Shown here in pieces: positions 34,308 through 43,225 of a DNA stretch of 64,000 bases (positions are counted from its first letter, which is position 1; each line of letters starts with the position of its first letter). The notes below the pieces were generated by a model, which ran no database searches, was not told where the DNA came from, and was given only the letters and a program-made list of their open reading frames with translations. The stretch lies in assembly GCF_030403775.1 (NCBI RefSeq), contig NZ_JAQMWQ010000001.1:558001-622000 (forward strand), written 5' to 3'. Origin of the DNA: Paenibacillus sp. BSR1-1. Its GTDB lineage: Bacteria; Bacillota; Bacilli; Bacillales; Cytobacillaceae. A program made the position numbers and the translations under genes.

Positions 34308-35927
34308 CTATTTTTTTGGAAGAATATCTTTTTGGACTTGTTCCCTTAATGCCATTTTCAGAAATTTTCCAACTGAAGTTTTTGGAATTTCCGAGACAAA
34401 TAGGATATCATCTGGAATCCACCATTTAGCAAACTGTGGTCTTAAAAACTCAAATAGCTCATCCTTCGTTGTTTTTCCTTTAAAGCCATCTTTTAAAACA
34501 ACACAGGCAACTGGACGCTCTTGCCACCTTTCATGAGGAATAGCGACAACGGCTGCTTCAAACACAGCCTCATGTGCCATCAAGGCATTTTCTAAGTCAA
34601 CAGAGGAGATCCATTCCCCGCCGCTCTTGATTAGATCTTTTGTCCGGTCTACGATTTTCACAAAGCCTTCTTCATCAATTGTCACTACATCTCCTGTATG
34701 GAGCCAGCCATCCCTGAATGCATCCAAAGTCCGTTCATCGCGATAATATTCGGAGGCAATCCATGGTCCTCTAATGCATAGTTCTCCCATTTCATTTCCA
34801 TCCCAGGCTACTTCGCCATCCTTGCCGACAATTTTCATTTCCAAACCTGGAACAAGGGTCCCTTGCTTCGCTCTAATATTTAGTTTCTCTTCAGGATCTA
34901 AGTCCTTTTGGTAGCTTTTTAAATTAGAAATAACTACTAGCGGGCTTGTTTCTGTCATCCCATAGGCATGCACGAAAGGAATTTTATGGCGCTGCTCATA
35001 TGCCTTAATCATGCCTTTTGGTGCAGCAGATCCTCCACATAAAACCCCTCTTAAACTACTTAAATCATAAGAGCCTTCATCCAGTTCTTTTAATAATCCC
35101 AGCCAGATTGTAGGGACCCCTGCTGTAATCGTTACCCTTTCTTGTTCGATAAGCTCAGCCAGCAATTTTGGTGTAAAATTTGACCCTGGTAAAACTAGAG
35201 AAGCACCAAACCAAACGGCGGCAAATGGAAGTCCCCAAGCGTTCGCATGAAACATTGGTACCACAGGAAGGGCGATGTCCTTTTCACTTATGGCCTCGGT
35301 ATCCGCAAGACCTAGAGCCATGCTATGCAGATAGATGCCGCGATGCGAATAGACCACACCTTTTGGATTTCCAGTGGTTGCGGATGTATAGCACATGCCT
35401 GCTGGAGCATTCTCATCGATATCATTTGGGTATTGGTAAGCAGGATTTGCTTCAGCTAATAGGTCCTCATAGTGAAAGACTGGAGAGAGCTTTGTTTCCG
35501 GAAGGACTTTTTCATCGGTCATGACGACATAAGCTTTAACATTTGGTAATTCATACGCACATTTTTCGAGTAATGGCAGGATGTCTGCGTCAACTAGCAG
35601 GACTTTGTCCTCTGCATGATTAATGATGTAGGAAATATGCTGGGGGGCAAGACGAATATTGATAGTATGTAGGACCGCTCCCATACATGGTATGGCAAAA
35701 TAAGCTTCCAAATGGCGGTGATGGTTCCAGGCTAAAGTTCCTACTCTATCACCTTTAGTAACGCCTAACGTATTTAAGGCGTCGGCGAGCCTTCTAGTTC
35801 TTTCTGCAATTTGTTTATAGGTAAATCTATTGATGCCGCTTGCCGTTCTTGAAACTACTTGTTTCTTCGGAAAATACCTTTCTGCTCTTTCAATCATTTG
35901 CGTTATCGTTAAAGGTGTTTGCATCAT
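34308..35927 (-). CDS. Fatty-acid-CoA ligase (medium/long chain)
   Basis: A 539-residue ANL-superfamily acyl-CoA synthetase: P-loop MCYTSATTGNPKGVVYSHRG, AYGMTETSPL, LHTGDVVTIDEEGFVKIVDR and PKTSVGKFLK at the C-terminus. It resembles the AlkK-type branch rather than lcfB. It activates fatty acids to CoA thioesters. The ATG follows GGAGGGG with eight-base spacing. No FadR box is visible upstream, unlike lcfB. Confidence 0.88.
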   Translation of the reverse strand: MMQTPLTITQMIERAERYFPKKQVVSRTASGINRFTYKQIAERTRRLADALNTLGVTKGDRVGTLAWNHHRHLEAYFAIPCMGAVLHTINIRLAPQHISYIINHAEDKVLLVDADILPLLEKCAYELPNVKAYVVMTDEKVLPETKLSPVFHYEDLLAEANPAYQYPNDIDENAPAGMCYTSATTGNPKGVVYSHRGIYLHSMALGLADTEAISEKDIALPVVPMFHANAWGLPFAAVWFGASLVLPGSNFTPKLLAELIEQERVTITAGVPTIWLGLLKELDEGSYDLSSLRGVLCGGSAAPKGMIKAYEQRHKIPFVHAYGMTETSPLVVISNLKSYQKDLDPEEKLNIRAKQGTLVPGLEMKIVGKDGEVAWDGNEMGELCIRGPWIASEYYRDERTLDAFRDGWLHTGDVVTIDEEGFVKIVDRTKDLIKSGGEWISSVDLENALMAHEAVFEAAVVAIPHERWQERPVACVVLKDGFKGKTTKDELFEFLRPQFAKWWIPDDILFVSEIPKTSVGKFLKMALREQVQKDILPKK

Positions 35928-36040
35928 AAATGTATCCCCTCCACTAATGAAAGCGTTTTAATTTTATAGTATTCTATGAAGAATATCCTATGAAATATTC
36001 GACATTCTAGTTAAATAAACCTTTATTAAGAACAAAGTCA

Positions 36041-36074
36041 AAAAAAAATTCTCCCGCTTCATTAAGCAGGAGAC
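36041..36074 (-). terminator. Terminator of hemZ
   Basis: Minus strand TCTCCTGCTT-AATG-AAGCGGGAGA, then AATTTTTTTTTG. Confidence 0.8.
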
Positions 36075-36079
36075 CCTTT

Positions 36080-37573
36080 TCACGAGAATAATTCATCTAA
36101 AATTTTGATTTTCTCTTTTGTATAAGCTTCAAAACCGTCATTGTAAGATTTTGGATCCTTCGGATTGGCAAAGTGTGTAATTTTCCCAGTCAAAGGATCA
36201 ACAAATTTACTTGCTGCACCACAGCCAAGACCAATTATGGTCTGAACTTCTTCCATAATCATTATATTATAAATACTTTCTTGACTTGGCAAAGAGTAAC
36301 CAACGTTTTCCAGATTGCCTAGGATGTTCTTTTGTCTGTATAAATAATAGGGTACATAGCCATGGCTAGATGTCCAGCCCTCAGCGAGCTCCATCATTTT
36401 TTCCACTTCGCTGCGGTCTGCGACCTTATATTTCTCTTTATTCTTAGTCATTTCAGAAGCACGCTTAAACGATAAAGTATGAACGGTTAAAGATTCAGGC
36501 ATCAGTTTTTCAGTTTCATTCAAGGAGTGGGTAAATTCAGGAATCCCTTCACCTGGCAAGCCTATTATTAAGTCCATATTAATATTGTTCATGCCCATCT
36601 GTCTTGCAAGATGATATTTTTCAATAGTTTCTGTTACCGTATGATGTCTTCCGATTGCTTTTAAGGTTTCTTGTATATATGACTGTGGATTAATACTGAT
36701 ACGATCAATCTTCCATTTTTTTAATACTTCCAATTTTTCAGCACTGATTGTATCTGGACGGCCAGCTTCAACCGTAATTTCGCGAATCTTATCAACTTCC
36801 GGGAAGGATGTGTACATTTCTTCGTAAAGCATGTCCATCTCTTCAGCGGTAATACTTGTTGGCGTTCCGCCTCCATAATAGACGGTTGTAATCCTGATTC
36901 CTTTTTCCTTTAACCATGCACCGATTTTCTTCATTTCGTAATGAAGACCTCCTAAGAAAGAGTCAACGGAGCCTTGACGTCCGTTTATCGCATAGGCTGG
37001 GAAGGTGCAATAAGCACATTTTGTAGGACAGAAAGGGATACCGATATAAATACTCACTTCTTTTTGCAGTGAATATAGGTCGGGAACTACTGTCAATTGA
37101 CGATCAACAATTTGCTGCATAAGTTCGATTTTTTCATCTGTAATTAAGTAATCTGCCTTTAATTGCTGATGTGCAGCTTCTAATGGAATCCCTTCCTGCA
37201 CTTTTTTGTGAAGCAGTTTTGTCGGTCTAACACCTGTTAAAATTCCCCATTTTTGGGTAATGTTTGTGTAATCCTGCAAAACTGTTAAATATACGTGGGA
37301 AACAGCATTTTTTATCTGCTTAAAACGCTCTTTTTCTGAATCTGTTATTTGAATTTCTCTTTGATAATCTGAGGCAAAGACTTTTTCGTCTTTACTTATC
37401 AATTTAGCTGAAACCTGTATATTATCCTGAACCTGCAAGTTAAAAATTATTTGTATATCTGCTTCTTCAGCGGCTGACTTGAAAATCTTAGATTCTTCAA
37501 AAAATAAATTAGCAATCAGCTGGAGAGGCCGATTGAATCTTTCATCCTCTAACCCTATTATTGAAATTCGCAA
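36080..37573 (-). CDS. hemZ: Radical SAM HemZ (HemN-like)
   Basis: A 497-residue radical SAM protein. The [4Fe-4S] motif is CPTKCAYCTF at about residue 180, followed by YYGGGTPTSI and NPQSYIQETLKAIGRHH. A distinct N-terminal domain of about 170 residues contains GILTGVRPTKLLHKK. B. subtilis HemZ was described as an oxygen-independent coproporphyrinogen oxidase; the biochemical activity is debated. TTG at 37573 fits both the SD (AAAGGTGAT) and the family N-terminus (RISIIGLEDERFNRPLQ). Confidence 0.92.
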   Translation of the reverse strand: MRISIIGLEDERFNRPLQLIANLFFEESKIFKSAAEEADIQIIFNLQVQDNIQVSAKLISKDEKVFASDYQREIQITDSEKERFKQIKNAVSHVYLTVLQDYTNITQKWGILTGVRPTKLLHKKVQEGIPLEAAHQQLKADYLITDEKIELMQQIVDRQLTVVPDLYSLQKEVSIYIGIPFCPTKCAYCTFPAYAINGRQGSVDSFLGGLHYEMKKIGAWLKEKGIRITTVYYGGGTPTSITAEEMDMLYEEMYTSFPEVDKIREITVEAGRPDTISAEKLEVLKKWKIDRISINPQSYIQETLKAIGRHHTVTETIEKYHLARQMGMNNINMDLIIGLPGEGIPEFTHSLNETEKLMPESLTVHTLSFKRASEMTKNKEKYKVADRSEVEKMMELAEGWTSSHGYVPYYLYRQKNILGNLENVGYSLPSQESIYNIMIMEEVQTIIGLGCGAASKFVDPLTGKITHFANPKDPKSYNDGFEAYTKEKIKILDELFS

Positions 37574-37654
37574 GTATATCACCTTTCAAATTAAACTTCC
37601 TTAAGTGTACAAAATCAGTAATCTAAGGTCAATATAATGGAAATTATTCCATAA

Positions 37655-37697
37655 AAACAAAAAAAGATATCAATGGCTTCCGCCGATGATATCTTTG
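37655..37697 (-). terminator. Terminator of yhaX
   Basis: AAAGATATCA / TGATATCTTT stem with a 14-base loop, followed by a T-run on the minus strand. Confidence 0.75.
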
Positions 37698-37702
37698 TAT
37701 GG

Positions 37703-38572
37703 TCAATTTTTTATGATTTTCATTTTCCGTAAAAACTCAATGGGCTGTTGTTTTCTAAAGTGTTCTTTAACCATATAGGCTACACCCTGTTCATTTTGCG
37801 ACCTCGTGACCCAATCTGAGGCTTTTTTTACAGCAAAATCAGCATTCCACATCGCGACACCTAATCCGGCTGCTTCAATTAATGGTATATCATCTAGTCC
37901 GTCACCTATATAAACCACTTCTCTCGCTTTAAGCCCAAGCTGATTTGCAAGGCTGGTTAATCCGGCAAGTTTGGAAACACCAGAAGGGACAATATCTAAT
38001 CTTAATGAATCTAGTTCAATAATTTCTATCTCAGTAAACATTTTACTAAGTGCTTTTTTAGCATCAATTAAATCGCTTTTTTCTTCAAAATATACCTCAA
38101 TCTTTGGCGGGGTTACAGGCTGATCATGTAAATGTTCACTTAAGGAAGAAACAAACTGCTGTGAATAAAAGATAGGGTCCCCTGAGGTAAAAACTGTTTT
38201 CGCTAATAAATTATTTTGGAGCTTGAATTTATTTGCCAGCGAATACTGTTCATGTACCAGCCTTATTTGGCACGGGATGCCCTCTAGGAATCGTACTGTA
38301 TCGTAAGTAATATCCTCATTTATCCGTTTAACATAAATCGGCTTTTCTATTTCGCTTGCAATTAAAGCACCCTGATGTGTAATAAGCGGTAATTTTATCT
38401 TTAATGCCTTAGCCACCTTTTTCGCTGATGGAAAACTTCTTGAAGTAACAAGAGTAACATAAATCCCTTTTTGCTGAACATATTCTATGGCATCCTTCGT
38501 TGACTTATGAATTTTTCCATTCGTCTGTAATAGTGTTCCATCAATATTTAAAGCAAGCAAACGATAAATCAT
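37703..38572 (-). CDS. yhaX: Cof-type HAD hydrolase YhaX
   Basis: A 289-residue HAD-superfamily phosphatase of the Cof (IIB cap) type. Motif I is LALNIDGTLLQ, where the usual first Asp of DxDGT is replaced: N-I-D-G-T has Asn at the nucleophile position. Motif II VTSRSF, motif III Lys in KLAGL, motif IV VYIGDGLDDIPLIEAAG. The Asn may reduce or abolish classical phosphatase activity. The ATG follows AACAGGAGGC. Confidence 0.85.
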   Translation of the reverse strand: MIYRLLALNIDGTLLQTNGKIHKSTKDAIEYVQQKGIYVTLVTSRSFPSAKKVAKALKIKLPLITHQGALIASEIEKPIYVKRINEDITYDTVRFLEGIPCQIRLVHEQYSLANKFKLQNNLLAKTVFTSGDPIFYSQQFVSSLSEHLHDQPVTPPKIEVYFEEKSDLIDAKKALSKMFTEIEIIELDSLRLDIVPSGVSKLAGLTSLANQLGLKAREVVYIGDGLDDIPLIEAAGLGVAMWNADFAVKKASDWVTRSQNEQGVAYMVKEHFRKQQPIEFLRKMKIIKN

Positions 38573-38654
38573 TTTGTTGCCTCCTGTTCTTGGTGAAATT
38601 ACCCTTATATCACTTTTATGACTGTTTATCCATTTATATGACTAACCCAAGAAC

Positions 38655-38688
38655 AAGAAAAAAGCCTTCGGTTTTGGCACCGAAGGTT
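38655..38688 (-). terminator. Terminator of yheA
   Basis: Minus strand ACCTTCGGT-GCCAAA-ACCGAAGG, then CTTTTTTC. Confidence 0.8.
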
Positions 38689-38699
38689 TGAATGTAATG

Positions 38700-39050
38700 T
38701 TATTGCATTTTCCCGTAAAGCTCTTCTAATGGTTTCATAATAATTTGGTTAAGTTCCCCAATAATCATGCTCATCCGTTGTTCGGCTTGCATAAGATTGG
38801 CAATTTTTGCATTCTGTTGAACTTGGGCGACCGTTGCCTGAGCCTGTTGCACTTCTTGATCAGAAATATTCTGTCCCATCATTTGTTTTTGCTGCAAGTT
38901 CATTTGCATTTGTCGGAACTGGTCAAACATCTTTTTTGCTGCAGGATCTGCATTTACTTCATTGTAAGCATTTTTTAATGCTGTATACTCATCGCTTTGA
39001 CGAATAGCTGTTTCAAGTGCATAGGCGGAATCAAATAAATTAACTGCCAT
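38700..39050 (-). CDS. yheA: YheA (YlbF/YmcA family, UPF0342)
   Basis: A 116-residue helical protein starting MAVNLFDSAYALETAIRQSD. The Gln-rich centre (QMQMNLQQKQMMGQ) and length are typical of YheA, a relative of the YlbF/YmcA proteins that form the RicAFT complex; the role of YheA itself is not established. The ATG follows GGGAGTGAT. Divergent from the ATP-grasp cluster. Confidence 0.9.
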   Translation of the reverse strand: MAVNLFDSAYALETAIRQSDEYTALKNAYNEVNADPAAKKMFDQFRQMQMNLQQKQMMGQNISDQEVQQAQATVAQVQQNAKIANLMQAEQRMSMIIGELNQIIMKPLEELYGKMQ

Positions 39051-39074
39051 TTAAAATCACTCCCGTTATTTATT

Positions 39075-39259
39075 GGCTGTGTTAAACTAGCCTGTTGATT
39101 TCCGCTCCAGGCGCTTCGCTTTCCGCGGGCGGGTTCGGGGAGCCTCCTCGGCGCTTTAGCGCCTGCGGGGTCTCCCCTGTCCCGTACTCCCGCAGGAGTC
39201 TCGCCCCTTCCGCTCCAATCAACAGGGTTAAAAAATCAACAGTAACCTTTAACACAGCC
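39075..39259. repeat. MITE-like repeat family A, full copy
   Basis: A 185-bp element with perfect 12-bp terminal inverted repeats GGCTGTGTTAAA / TTTAACACAGCC, flanked on both sides by TATT (39071-39074 and 39260-39263), a probable target duplication. Inside are a second inverted pair (GTTGATT...AATCAAC) and a GC-rich hairpin core (GGCGCTTTAGCGCC). No gene. It matches in architecture the GC-rich intergenic repeats common in Bacillus genomes. Confidence 0.8.
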
Positions 39260-39320
39260 TATTGATAAACAATTCCAATCAACTATAACAAACTATTCTA
39301 ATAAATGCGAGAATGTTCAA

Positions 39321-39350
39321 TTCACAATCCATAACGTTATAACATACGAT
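39321..39350 (+). promoter_or_regulatory. Possible sigma-E promoter of the yheD/yheC cluster
   Basis: TTCACAAT (39321-39328), 14 bp, CATACGAT (39343-39350). The -10 resembles the sigma-E CATACA-T pattern; the -35 is weak. Inferred because YheC/YheD act in the mother cell in B. subtilis. Confidence 0.35.
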
Positions 39351-39398
39351 ACCTATATCAACTAATGCCCATTTTTGAAAAATAAATGAGGAGTGATT

Positions 39399-40778
39399 AT
39401 GTCTTTTTCATTTTCAACCATTTCAATTATTCCAATAGTGTCTTCAAAACAACATGACCGCTTCATACAAATGTCCCGCCAAATGTTTCAACAATTAAAA
39501 CTTAATAACGATCAGGAATTAAATGTTACTATTGGCAGGTCATCTAAAAAGGTAAACATACAAATTGTAGAGATGGACACCAACGTAGTGCAAATACCTG
39601 ATTCTATCATGACTGCATTAGATTTACCTTCCATAAAAATAAAGTTACAGGCCTTTTACCGTCGTGACAATCAAACACTTCAGCTCGGTCCAGTCGTAGG
39701 ACTGCTAACTGATTTCGCGACTGATGAAATAAACGAACCGCATTTTCGTTCTATCCATGGTTTTTGTGAAGAACTTCATCAAGGAATTTCTGAAAATGGT
39801 GGTTTATTTTATGTGTTTTCATTAGAGCAATTTTCATCACAAGGATATTACTTTAACGCAGGAAAATGGAGTCCTGCGAAGCTTCCTTTACCTGATGTCA
39901 TCTATAACCGCATTCATTCCCGCCTACTCGAACAAAAAAATCAATTTCAGGATTTCCGTAACAGAATTGAAAAGCTGAACATCCCGTTGTTTAATGACCG
40001 TTTTCTCTCTAAATGGGAAGTGTATAAACATATTAGAGAGGAGAACCACTTAATCCCCTATACACCGGAGACTAAAATTTATTCAAAGGAAAGTCTTTTT
40101 GACTTTGTTCAAAAATATCCAACAGTTTATATAAAACCTATTCATGGAAGTCAAGGAAAAAACATTATCAAAATAGTAAGGGAAAAGGAAAACCTATATC
40201 GTTTTCAAACATCGTTTACCACAGATACTGCCAAAATTGAAAGTATTTATTCGCTAGAGGAAATCTATCAACGAATTAAACCTCTGCTAACCAATCGAAT
40301 CTTTCTTATTCAGCAAGGAATTTGCTTAATTACCCAAGACTCCCGTTCTATAGATTTTCGGGTGTTATGCCATAGAAATGAAAATGACGCTTGGGGTGTG
40401 ACTTCTATGGTAGCAAGAGTCGCAAATGAACAAGAATTCGTTTCCAATTTAGCTAGAGGCGGAACATTACTTCGGCCGCTCCAGGCCTTATTAAGATGGA
40501 TGGATCGAAGGAATGCTCTTCAAACTCTCTCCCTTATGAAGGAATTATCAATTGAAATTGCAGAAAACATAGGACGACGCTCAACGGGTATAACCGGAGA
40601 GCTTGGAATTGACATTGGGGTTGACGAAGGAGGAAAACCTTGGCTAATAGAAGTAAACTCAAAACCTTCCAAACTATTTGAAGACAATCCCGGAAAAATT
40701 AGACCGTCAGCAAAAGCGATTATCCAATTTTGTACAAAGCTGGCCAAAGACGTTATTTCTGAAAAGGAGGTTGAATAA
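39399..40778 (+). CDS. yheD: YheD-type spore-associated ATP-grasp protein, copy 1
   Basis: A 459-residue protein with an N-terminal beta-rich domain (about residues 1-110) then an ATP-grasp ligase fold: VYIKPIHGSQGKNIIKI (nucleotide loop), SIDFRVLCHRN and WLIEVNSKPSK (Mg/ATP residues). The YheC/YheD family localises around the forespore in B. subtilis; the bond it forms and its substrate are unknown. ATG at 39399 follows GAGGAGTG. First of four consecutive paralogues. Confidence 0.88.
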   Translation: MSFSFSTISIIPIVSSKQHDRFIQMSRQMFQQLKLNNDQELNVTIGRSSKKVNIQIVEMDTNVVQIPDSIMTALDLPSIKIKLQAFYRRDNQTLQLGPVVGLLTDFATDEINEPHFRSIHGFCEELHQGISENGGLFYVFSLEQFSSQGYYFNAGKWSPAKLPLPDVIYNRIHSRLLEQKNQFQDFRNRIEKLNIPLFNDRFLSKWEVYKHIREENHLIPYTPETKIYSKESLFDFVQKYPTVYIKPIHGSQGKNIIKIVREKENLYRFQTSFTTDTAKIESIYSLEEIYQRIKPLLTNRIFLIQQGICLITQDSRSIDFRVLCHRNENDAWGVTSMVARVANEQEFVSNLARGGTLLRPLQALLRWMDRRNALQTLSLMKELSIEIAENIGRRSTGITGELGIDIGVDEGGKPWLIEVNSKPSKLFEDNPGKIRPSAKAIIQFCTKLAKDVISEKEVE

Positions 40779-40779
40779 A

Positions 40780-41883
40780 TTGATTTCATTTGGAATCATG
40801 TCCCTAAAGCTGGATAGTGAAGATTCTTATATTAACGATATCGCTAAACTTGCGGAATCGTGCGAAATGGAGTGTTACCGCTTTATCCCCACTGAAATTA
40901 ATCCCCATTCACTTCAGGTACGAGGTAAAAAATTTGATGCAAAAACTACTCAGTGGATAGATTTAGAGTTTCCAATTCCACCCATTATATATGATCGTTG
41001 TTTTTATGGTGATGATGAACATTCCAAGCTTTGCCTGCCAATTGTTTCCTGGCTTAAAAGCAGAAACGATATTACTTTTTTAGGCTATGGATTACCCAAC
41101 AAGCTCGAACTTTACCATTCACTAAAAAACACTGCATTATCTGCCTATTTACCCCCAACAAAATTTGCAGATGATTCAAAGATCATCTTAAAAGAACTGA
41201 ATAAGTTAAAGAAAATTATTATAAAGCCAGTTAATGGGTCTCAAGGATTTGGCATTTATTCATTGAAGAAAAATGACAAGACCTTTCATGTCAAAACAGA
41301 GAAACAAAAAAAGATTATTTCGCGAATTTTTCCAAATGAGTCCAAGCTTATCAAGTGGCTGGATCCATTGATAACTAACCGCCATTACCTGATCCAGCCG
41401 TTTCTGGAATTATCAAATGATGAACTTCAGCCATTTGATATTCGTGTTCTCCTGCAAAAGAATATTCAGGGAGTCTGGGGTGAACTTGGCAGAGGTATTC
41501 GCTTAGGTAATTCTGGTGGCATCTTATCCAATTTAAGTGCCGGAGGATCCGTTATTACCTTTTCAGATTGGACATCATCATTGCAGCCGGCAAAAGGAAA
41601 GTATATCCGAGAGGAGTTAGAGTATATCCTTTCCCAGCTCCCCCTTCTACTTGAAAAAGAATTTTTGCCATTATTTGAGCTTGGTGTCGATATAGGTATC
41701 GCTAAAAACGGATCTATTTGGATTCTAGACATTAATTCCAAGCCAGGGAGAAAGGTTATTTTAGAAACCCAGCCAACTTTAAAAGAAACGCTTTACTTAA
41801 CTCCTCTTCTTTATGGAAAACATTTATTTCAAACCGGTCAATCAGAAAGGAAGAGCTTTCATGAGAAAACGTTATCTCATTGA
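40780..41883 (+). CDS. yheC: YheC-type ATP-grasp protein, copy 1
   Basis: A 367-residue, shorter paralogue lacking the long N-terminal domain. ATP-grasp motifs: IIKPVNGSQGFGIYSL, PFDIRVLLQKN, GVDIGIAKNGSIWILDINSKPGR. TTG at 40780 is chosen because AAAGGAGG (40763-40770) lies nine bases upstream and it follows the previous stop by one base. The symbol marks similarity of size and order to B. subtilis YheC and is approximate. Confidence 0.82.
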   Translation: MISFGIMSLKLDSEDSYINDIAKLAESCEMECYRFIPTEINPHSLQVRGKKFDAKTTQWIDLEFPIPPIIYDRCFYGDDEHSKLCLPIVSWLKSRNDITFLGYGLPNKLELYHSLKNTALSAYLPPTKFADDSKIILKELNKLKKIIIKPVNGSQGFGIYSLKKNDKTFHVKTEKQKKIISRIFPNESKLIKWLDPLITNRHYLIQPFLELSNDELQPFDIRVLLQKNIQGVWGELGRGIRLGNSGGILSNLSAGGSVITFSDWTSSLQPAKGKYIREELEYILSQLPLLLEKEFLPLFELGVDIGIAKNGSIWILDINSKPGRKVILETQPTLKETLYLTPLLYGKHLFQTGQSERKSFHEKTLSH

Positions 41884-43225
41884 AATTGCCCCAAATCATC
41901 AATTGATCGTTTTTTGTCCGCCTCAACTTATTAAAGAAAAGACTATAAAAAGAATTGCCTTCGGGTCAAAATCGATGGAAGTTGATTTCCGCCCCCATCC
42001 AGACAAAAATGACCGAATTGTGATTAGTAAAGCAATTCAAAAGGCTATACATTTCCCGTCCTTTAGTATTCCGCTCCATATTTTTTTAGAAAAAGAAATA
42101 CTTTATATTGGGCCGCTCGTTGGAATCTTCACTGCCGGATTTACACAAATTCAGGAACAGCCCATTGGAGAAAGAACGTTATTCTTTTCGAAACTTTTAT
42201 CAGTAAATAAAGAGGTTGGGGCAATTGCCTATCTTTTTGGAGAGCAGCATATTGATTGGGAACGCGGGATAATTGAGGGGGTCTTTTATTATGATTCCTC
42301 TTGGCATCATTTTGAAGTGCCCTTTCCAAATGTTATTTACGACCGTCTGCCAAATCGAAGAAGTGAAGGAAATCCAAAATTAATCAAAGTGAAGAACAGA
42401 TTACAAAAGGACTGCCTTATTCCCTGGTATAATCCCGGCTTCTTTAATAAGCTGGATATATACGAGAGACTGCAGCAGGATGGTTCAGTCGAAGCCTATC
42501 TTCCTGAAACCCATTCGTTTACATCTTTTTCCTTAGTTGAAAGGATGCTTTCAAATTATGGGCATGTGTATATTAAACCTAAAAACGGAAGCCTTGGATT
42601 AGGTGTACACCAAATTATCTATGATAAATCTACATCTGAATATTTTTGCCGTTACCAAGACGACGAAGGCATTAACCGCTTGCGCAAATTTTCAAGCTTA
42701 GAAAGATTATTTCATTCCATTTTTAGTAATCAGTCACTTGAAAAAATGCTGGTACAACAAGGCATTCACTTGCAAAGGCATGACAGTCGGTCCATTGATT
42801 TTCGTATTCATACGAATAAGGACGATTCAGGTCTTTGGCATGTAACCGCCATTGCAGCCAAAATTGCTGGTGCAGGCAGTGTTACAACACATACTAGAAG
42901 CGGTGGAGCGATAAAAACGATAGAAGAGATTTTTCCGAAGGAAGAATGCGAATTATTTACTAAAAAACTATCGAATGCTGCCCTCTTATTAAGCAAGGCT
43001 ATTGATAAAAATATATCGGGCATTATTGGCGAGATTGGTTTTGATTTGGGCATCGACCGAAACGGTGAGGTATGGCTCTTCGAAGCGAATTCTAAGCCAG
43101 GAAGATCCATCTTCAGTCATCCAGAACTAAAACCATTTGATTTATTAACTCGAAGATTATCTCTAGCCTTTGCAGTATTTCTGACAGAACAATCCCTATT
43201 CCACCCAGAGGAACTTTTCAAATGA
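41861..43225 (+). CDS. YheD-type ATP-grasp protein, copy 2
   Basis: A 454-residue long-form paralogue starting MRKRYLIEIAPNHQLIVF, again with an N-terminal beta-rich domain. Motifs: VYIKPKNGSLGLGVHQI, RSIDFRIHTNKDD, VWLFEANSKPGRS. ATG at 41861 is behind AAAGGAAG and lies 23 bases inside the end of the preceding gene, so translation is probably coupled. It ends overlapping the next start (ATGA). Confidence 0.85.
   Translation: MRKRYLIEIAPNHQLIVFCPPQLIKEKTIKRIAFGSKSMEVDFRPHPDKNDRIVISKAIQKAIHFPSFSIPLHIFLEKEILYIGPLVGIFTAGFTQIQEQPIGERTLFFSKLLSVNKEVGAIAYLFGEQHIDWERGIIEGVFYYDSSWHHFEVPFPNVIYDRLPNRRSEGNPKLIKVKNRLQKDCLIPWYNPGFFNKLDIYERLQQDGSVEAYLPETHSFTSFSLVERMLSNYGHVYIKPKNGSLGLGVHQIIYDKSTSEYFCRYQDDEGINRLRKFSSLERLFHSIFSNQSLEKMLVQQGIHLQRHDSRSIDFRIHTNKDDSGLWHVTAIAAKIAGAGSVTTHTRSGGAIKTIEEIFPKEECELFTKKLSNAALLLSKAIDKNISGIIGEIGFDLGIDRNGEVWLFEANSKPGRSIFSHPELKPFDLLTRRLSLAFAVFLTEQSLFHPEELFK

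Noticed and set aside
36080..37573. Treating hemZ as part of the hemEHY operon
   Set aside because: It is about 24 kb away with its own start signals and terminator.
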